Assembly (NCBI GenBank): GCA_002840765.1
Contig: PHCE01000010.1
Span: 186,001-250,000 of the forward strand
Length of the DNA: 64,000 bases
Direction of reading: 5' to 3'
Origin: Betaproteobacteria bacterium HGW-Betaproteobacteria-7
GTDB taxonomy: Bacteria > Pseudomonadota > Gammaproteobacteria > Burkholderiales > Rhodocyclaceae
Part shown: one piece after another, positions 59,790 through 64,000 of the stretch
How positions within the stretch are numbered: position 1 is the stretch's first letter
Layout of the letters: the number at the start of each line of letters is the position of its first letter
The notes under the pieces: generated by a model
What the model saw: the letters and a program-made list of their open reading frames with translations, nothing else
Databases searched by the model: none
What the model was told of the DNA's origin: nothing
Position numbers and translations under genes: made by a program

Positions 59790-61037
59790 TCAAACCGCGG
59801 GGTTATCGCTACCGCCCTTCCGCCGCTCGAACAGCAGCGGCATGATGTTGTCAGCCAGCAGCAGACCTACCGCCAGCACGGCGCCGGTCAGCACCATGTC
59901 GGTCATCAGGCTGATGCCGGCGGCGCTGTCCTGGTGGATCAGCGCATGGACGCCGCGGAAGCCCATGCTGCCGGGGACCAGCGTGATCAGGCCGGGAATC
60001 TGGACGAGCGCTGCCGGGCGCTTGCTCAGGTACTGGTAGAGATGGCCGGCGCTGGCGACTGCCAGGGCGGCAGCGAAGGCGCCGACGACGCCGCCCATCC
60101 GCGCATCGACCAGCGAATAGACAGCCCAGGCCAGCAGGCAGGCGCCGACCGAGACATTGACCGCCGACAGCGGCGCCTGCAGCACCGCCAGCAGCGAAAT
60201 GCCCAGACCGGCGATGGCCACCCAGATGGCCCACGCCGGCAGCACCGGAACGGCCTCCGGCAGCGGTAGTGCCGGCAGCCAGGCAAGACTGAGCTGGGTG
60301 CCGATGGCCAGACCCGCCCCCATCAGGAAGAGCAGCACGAAAGCCCCGGTCAGCCGACCGGTGCCAGCCAGATAGTTCTGCGTGGCGATTTCCGACATGG
60401 CGATGGTGATCATGAAACCCGGCAGCAACAGCACGATACCGGCCACCGCCGAAATGAACGGTACCTGCTGCGGCAACAGCTGCGCCAGCCCCTGCGCGGC
60501 CAGCGCCGCCAGAGTGCAGAGGATCACCGGCACCGCCGGCCCGAGTCGCGGAACGCGGGCGAACACTAGATAGCCGGCGACGAAGGCCATGCCGATCAGG
60601 CCGCCGCACAATGCCTCCACCCAGCCGCCGCGCAGCAGCAGCGCCACCGAGGCGGAGAGCGGAAAACCCATCAACACGAAGGCCCAGCCGGACCACGGCG
60701 GCGGCTGCAGCATGATCGCGGCCAGACGCTCGGCATAGCCGTCCAGCTCATCCACCGACGAAATCTCGCGGCACAACGCATTGAGCGCAATCAACCGCGC
60801 CATGTTGAAATCGTAGGGCGGCAGGCGCAGCAGTTCGACCCGCCGCGATTGATCGCCGGCGACCACCGTCAACGCCAGAAAGGTCAGCACCGCGAAGCCT
60901 TCCACCCGCACGCCGAGGCGCTCGCCAATCTCGCGCAGCGCCGCCTCCAGTCCCTGCGCTGGCGCCCCGCTGACATGCATGGCCCGCCCCAGATCGCGCA
61001 AAAACTGCGCCAGCCGAACCAGGGTTTGTTCATTCAT
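59790..61037 (-). CDS. threonine/serine exporter family protein (ThrE-type)
   Basis: A 415-residue inner-membrane protein of the ThrE family. The N-terminal cytoplasmic domain (1-110: RLAQFLRDLGRAMHVSGAPAQGLEAALREIGERLGV) is fused to a first membrane half (about 120-265) and a second half (about 275-400: IQIPGLITLVPGSMGFRG, DSAAGISLMTDMVLTGAVLAVGLLLADNIM). It fuses both ThrE parts (DUF1212 and DUF3815 types) in one chain. It may export threonine or serine. Start ATG 61037; the 166 bases upstream, to 61203, hold no assignable signal. Confidence 0.88.
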   Translation of the reverse strand: MNEQTLVRLAQFLRDLGRAMHVSGAPAQGLEAALREIGERLGVRVEGFAVLTFLALTVVAGDQSRRVELLRLPPYDFNMARLIALNALCREISSVDELDGYAERLAAIMLQPPPWSGWAFVLMGFPLSASVALLLRGGWVEALCGGLIGMAFVAGYLVFARVPRLGPAVPVILCTLAALAAQGLAQLLPQQVPFISAVAGIVLLLPGFMITIAMSEIATQNYLAGTGRLTGAFVLLFLMGAGLAIGTQLSLAWLPALPLPEAVPVLPAWAIWVAIAGLGISLLAVLQAPLSAVNVSVGACLLAWAVYSLVDARMGGVVGAFAAALAVASAGHLYQYLSKRPAALVQIPGLITLVPGSMGFRGVHALIHQDSAAGISLMTDMVLTGAVLAVGLLLADNIMPLLFERRKGGSDNPAV

Positions 61038-61203
61038 GGGTTGCGCCATCCAGTGGAAATACGAGGGGGAGCACTCTACCGCAACGCGCCACAGAAACCG
61101 GTCTCCGAGCCGCGAGAGGCGACATGACTGCTGACGACCACCCAATGCGGCCGTTGAATAAAGCTGGGGCACCCGCGGGCGCCAGGTCCAAGCAATTCAG
61201 TAC

Positions 61204-62757
61204 CTATTCCTGCACCTGCTCATCCGTCATGCGTGAGATACGAACCCGTTCGATGCGACGATTCGCGATCTCCAGCACCTCGAAACGGAAGTCGCCGAAC
61301 TGGAAGGATTCGCCAACCGCCGGCATGCCCTCGTGCTGAGCCAGCAGCAGGCCAGCCAGCGTCAGGTATTCATCATCCGGGCTGACCAGCTCGACCTCGC
61401 CCAGCGATTGCTCCAGCTGATGCAGGTCGGCGGTGCCCTTGACCCGCCACTCGTCGCCTTCGCGGATGATGTCAGGTGTCTCGTCGGCATCCGGAAACTC
61501 GCCGGCGATCGCCTCCAGGATGTCGAGCGGCGTCACCAGCCCCTGCATCGTCCCGTACTCGTCCACCACCAGGACGAGGCTGCCTTTCGCCTTGCGCAGC
61601 ACCCCCAGTATCTTGATCACGTCGATGCTGTCCGGGACCACGATCGGCGGGTACTGGGCGGCGCAGGCGGCCAGGTTCTGTCCGCTGTCCAGGGCGGTGA
61701 ACAGTTCCTTGGCGCGGACCACGCCGATGACATTGTCCAGGGCGCCCCGGCAAACCGGGAAGAGACTATGCGGCGTCGCCAGCAACTGGGCGCGGACGTC
61801 CTCGGCATTGCCCGCGCAATCGACCCAGGAGATGTCCGCCCGTGGCGTCATGACGGTGCGGATGGAACGCTCGGCCAGCGTCAGCACGCCGGAAATCATG
61901 AACCGTTCTTCCTCGCCGAAGGCCGGGGCTTGTTCGTCTTCGCCGCCAGCAGCAGCGGCTTCTGTTTCGCCATTGGTGTGGCGTCCACCCATCAGCTTCA
62001 GGATGGCGTCTGCCGTCCGGTCCCGCAGGGGCTGCCGCGACTCGTTCCTGGCCAGGTTGCGCCAGGCCAGCTGGTTGAAGGTCTCGATCATGATCGAGAA
62101 GCCGATCGCCGCGTACAGGTATTCCTTCGGAATGTGGAAGCCGAAGCCCTCGGCCACCAGGCTGAAGCCGATCATCAGCAGGAAGCTCAGGCAGAGCACG
62201 ACGACGGTCGGGTGCGCATTGACAAACTTGGTCAGCGGCTTCGAGGCAAGGATCATGACGCCCATGGCAATCACGACGGCGGCCATCATGACGCCCAACT
62301 GGTTCACCATGCCGACAGCAGTGATGACCGCATCCAGCGAGAACACCGCATCGAGCACGATGATCTGCGCGACCACCATCCAGAAGCTGGCATAGGCGGC
62401 CTTCGGACCGGACTGGTTCAGGTTGCCCTCCATGCGCTCGTGCAGTTCCATCGTCGCCTTGAAGACCAGGAACAGGCCACCGGCGAGAAGGATCAGGTCG
62501 CGCCCGGAGAAGGTGAGCTGACCGATCGAGATCAGCGGGTCGGTCAGTGTCACCAGCCAGGACACGGCGAACAGCAGTACCAGCCGCATCAACAAGGCCA
62601 GCGAAAGGCCGATCAGCCGCGCCCGGTCGCGCTGGTGTGGCGGCAGCTTGTCGGCGAGGATGGCGATGAACACGAGGTTGTCGATGCCGAGCACAATTTC
62701 CAGAACGACGAGCGTCAGCAAGCCGATCCAGATCGCAGGATCCATCAGGAATTCCAT
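61204..62757 (-). CDS. TerC-family membrane protein with CBS and CorC/HlyC domains
   Basis: A 517-residue protein of the YoaE/YegH layout. The N-terminal TerC membrane domain (residues 1-230) has the acidic motif [20 protein letters not shown] and [15 protein letters not shown]. Two CBS domains follow (about 295-420: [23 protein letters not shown] and [23 protein letters not shown]), then a C-terminal transporter-associated CorC/HlyC domain. TerC proteins export Mn2+ or assist metal loading of exoenzymes; CBS domains sense adenosine nucleotides or metals. Start 62757. A long leader with a strong hairpin lies upstream. Confidence 0.9.
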   Translation of the reverse strand: MEFLMDPAIWIGLLTLVVLEIVLGIDNLVFIAILADKLPPHQRDRARLIGLSLALLMRLVLLFAVSWLVTLTDPLISIGQLTFSGRDLILLAGGLFLVFKATMELHERMEGNLNQSGPKAAYASFWMVVAQIIVLDAVFSLDAVITAVGMVNQLGVMMAAVVIAMGVMILASKPLTKFVNAHPTVVVLCLSFLLMIGFSLVAEGFGFHIPKEYLYAAIGFSIMIETFNQLAWRNLARNESRQPLRDRTADAILKLMGGRHTNGETEAAAAGGEDEQAPAFGEEERFMISGVLTLAERSIRTVMTPRADISWVDCAGNAEDVRAQLLATPHSLFPVCRGALDNVIGVVRAKELFTALDSGQNLAACAAQYPPIVVPDSIDVIKILGVLRKAKGSLVLVVDEYGTMQGLVTPLDILEAIAGEFPDADETPDIIREGDEWRVKGTADLHQLEQSLGEVELVSPDDEYLTLAGLLLAQHEGMPAVGESFQFGDFRFEVLEIANRRIERVRISRMTDEQVQE

Positions 62758-62887
62758 GGGGTGCTCCGGGTGATAACGCTGCGCGACCGGCAGAAAGACC
62801 CGCTGTATTTGCCGGGATCAGTTGCGTTGACAATGCGTGCTGGCCGAGTATGGCTTCTCGGGATGCGGGCGGCGGGAAACAACAAGC

Positions 62888-62917
62888 TGGCGCGGGCTTG
62901 GACACAGGCCCGCGCCA
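62888..62917 (-). terminator. GC-rich hairpin in the LysR-terC gap
   Basis: TGGCGCGGGC and GCCCGCGCCA form a perfect 10-bp stem with a 10-base loop, 131 bases upstream of the TerC start. In the minus direction a TTGTTGTTT run follows soon after. It could end the LysR transcript or be a leader element of the TerC gene. The rest of this 286-base gap (62758-63043) shows one more small hairpin (CCGAG/CTCGG near 62850) only. Confidence 0.5.
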
Positions 62918-63043
62918 AGCAACATCGATCACATTCCATAAGGGGTACGCCCAGCCTCCAGGCTGACAAGATCGACGGATTGTAATTTACGGGTCGGACG
63001 AAAACAAAGTCCGCGGATCACGGTCTTCAATCCCGCTCCGCGA

Positions 63044-63961
63044 CTACACCTTGAGCGCGCCATCCCAGGGCGCCGTTTCGCCGGCAAAGCGGGCCGCCAG
63101 AAAATCCACCAGCAGGCGCAGGGCCAGCGGTTGATGCTGGCGCGACAGATAGATGGCATGGATGCCCAGCACCTCCGGCTCATGATCCGGCAGCAGGTGC
63201 ACCAGGCGGCCGCTGCGCAGGTCGTCGCCCAGATAGTAGGTCGGCAGCATGGCGATGCCGGCCCCCGACAGCGCCGCCCGGCGCAGCACGGCGGTCTCGT
63301 TGGTATGGAAGCGCCAATTGACCGGCACGCTGATCATCTCGCCATCGTTGCGTATCAGCCGGTATTGCTTGCCGATGCCGAAGGCGTGCGCGATCCAGTG
63401 GTGCTGGCGCAAGTCATCGGCGGTGCGCGGCAGCCCGTGCCGCTGCAGATAGTCGGGTGAAGCGCACAGCAGCGAGCGACAGCGCGCCAGTGGCCGCGTA
63501 ATCATCGTCGGGTCCAGCGTGTTGGTGATGCGCACCGCCAGATCGACCCGCTCGGTGACCAGATCGGTCGGCTTGTCGCCCACTGACAGCATGATTTCGA
63601 CCTGCGGGTGCAGTTGTTGAAACTCGATCAGCGCTGCCGTCAGCTGAGCGTCGGCAAAGGAAGCTGCCGTCGTCACCCGTAGCACACCCGCCGGCTCACG
63701 GTTGCGCTGGGCCGCAATGGACCGCGCCTCCTCGGCGATATCGAGCATTTGCCGGCAGGCGGGCAGTGCCGCCAGGCCGGCATCGGTCAGGCTGAGCTTG
63801 CGCGTGGTCCGGTGCAGCAAGCGGGCAGCGAACCAGTCCTCCACCGCCGCGAGATAGCGGCTGACCATGGCCGCGGACATCTCCAGATGCTCGGCCGCCT
63901 GCGTCAGGCTGCCTCGATCGGCCACTTCGACAAATACGCGCACTGCCGTCAGACGATCCAT
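63044..63961 (-). CDS. LysR-family transcriptional regulator
   Basis: A 305-residue LysR regulator: helix-turn-helix in MDRLTAVRVFVEVADRGSLTQAAEHLEMSAAMVSRYLAAVEDWFAARLLHRTTRKLSLTDAG (1-62), then a periplasmic-binding-like effector domain (VLRVTTAASFADAQLTAALIEFQQLHPQVEIML at about 93-125; SGAGIAMLPTYYLGDDLRSGRLVHLLPDH at about 235-263). It belongs to the large CrgA/YafC-like group. A target gene is not evident: TerC lies downstream in the same direction and the upstream gene is outside the window. ATG 63961 (MDRLTAV) is preferred over 63985. Confidence 0.9.
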   Translation of the reverse strand: MDRLTAVRVFVEVADRGSLTQAAEHLEMSAAMVSRYLAAVEDWFAARLLHRTTRKLSLTDAGLAALPACRQMLDIAEEARSIAAQRNREPAGVLRVTTAASFADAQLTAALIEFQQLHPQVEIMLSVGDKPTDLVTERVDLAVRITNTLDPTMITRPLARCRSLLCASPDYLQRHGLPRTADDLRQHHWIAHAFGIGKQYRLIRNDGEMISVPVNWRFHTNETAVLRRAALSGAGIAMLPTYYLGDDLRSGRLVHLLPDHEPEVLGIHAIYLSRQHQPLALRLLVDFLAARFAGETAPWDGALKV

Positions 63962-64000
63962 TTCATCGATCCATGCAATAAACAATCAACCGGCACGAAC

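Noticed and set aside
61333..62985. 550-codon plus-strand frame opposite the TerC gene
   Set aside because: His/Gln/Asp-rich translation typical of antisense reading of membrane protein DNA; TerC and CBS motifs are on the other strand.
62758..63043. yybP-ykoY manganese riboswitch upstream of terC
   Set aside because: A CATACTCGGCC stretch resembles part of the 3' core, but the required GGGGAGUAGC-type 5' core was not found on the minus strand.
1..64000. tRNA, rRNA, CRISPR array, insertion sequence, prophage
   Set aside because: Intergenic gaps were read for tRNA T-loop motifs, repeat-spacer patterns and transposase fragments; none was found.

Overview
The window is GC-rich, densely coding DNA. 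Gene content and protein style point to a diazotrophic betaproteobacterium of the order Rhodocyclales (Dechloromonas/Azonexus-like). This is inferred from family resemblance, not from a 16S gene. Evidence: NifL/NifA regulation, a nif-linked Rnf complex, a betaproteobacterial nifV-cysE-TPR-nifW-nifZ-nifM order, PEP-CTERM sorting and many c-di-GMP/PAS proteins. No rRNA, tRNA, CRISPR array, insertion sequence or prophage was found.

Layout. 1-2737: end of a secreted GDSL esterase, a DOMON-like/NamZ pair and a DUF1579 protein. 2738-34240: accessory nitrogen-fixation island (nifHDK, nifB and nifQ are not in the window). It contains nifV-cysE-TPR-nifW-nifZ-nifM (+), iscA-nifU-nifS (-), nifN-nifX-rseC-DUF269-DUF683-two unknown genes (-), nifE (-), a B12-radical SAM gene and a helix-hairpin-helix gene (-), rnfABCDGEH (-) and nifLA (+). 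Five TGT-N10-ACA NifA sites and six -24/-12 sigma-54 promoters can be read upstream of nifV, iscA, nifN, nifE, rnfA and (weaker) nifL, so the island looks like one NifA/RpoN regulon under NifL control. Rnf would supply low-potential electrons. NifU/S/IscA, NifV, NifE/N/X, NifW/Z/M and CysE serve cluster, cofactor and enzyme maturation.

Within this island, nifE and nifN, normally adjacent as nifENX, are separated by about 5.6 kb. That interval carries a complete phosphite uptake and oxidation cluster, ptxABCD plus a divergent LysR gene (ptxE), and a small membrane protein gene. Each half of the split nif operon has its own NifA/sigma-54 promoter.

34342-42656: chemoreceptor with a zinc-binding CZB domain, thiol peroxidase, a large membrane PAS-GGDEF-EAL protein, NudC, a membrane protein and an MFS transporter.

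42840-54979: eight co-directional signalling genes, six of the seven junctions being 4-bp ATGA-type overlaps or similarly tight. They encode a REC-PAS-PAS-(degenerate GGDEF)-EAL-REC protein, three related histidine kinases (one with an N-terminal hemerythrin domain), a REC-HD-GYP protein, a stand-alone REC protein, an MglA-like small GTPase and a REC domain fused to a PilB/GspE-type secretion ATPase. I know of no named system with this composition; it is the best candidate for an undescribed system here.

54980-64000: prfB with its programmed frameshift, then housekeeping and transport genes (cupin, small secreted protein, nucleoside-recognition membrane protein, truncated hemoglobin, ThrE-type exporter, TerC/CBS protein, LysR regulator).
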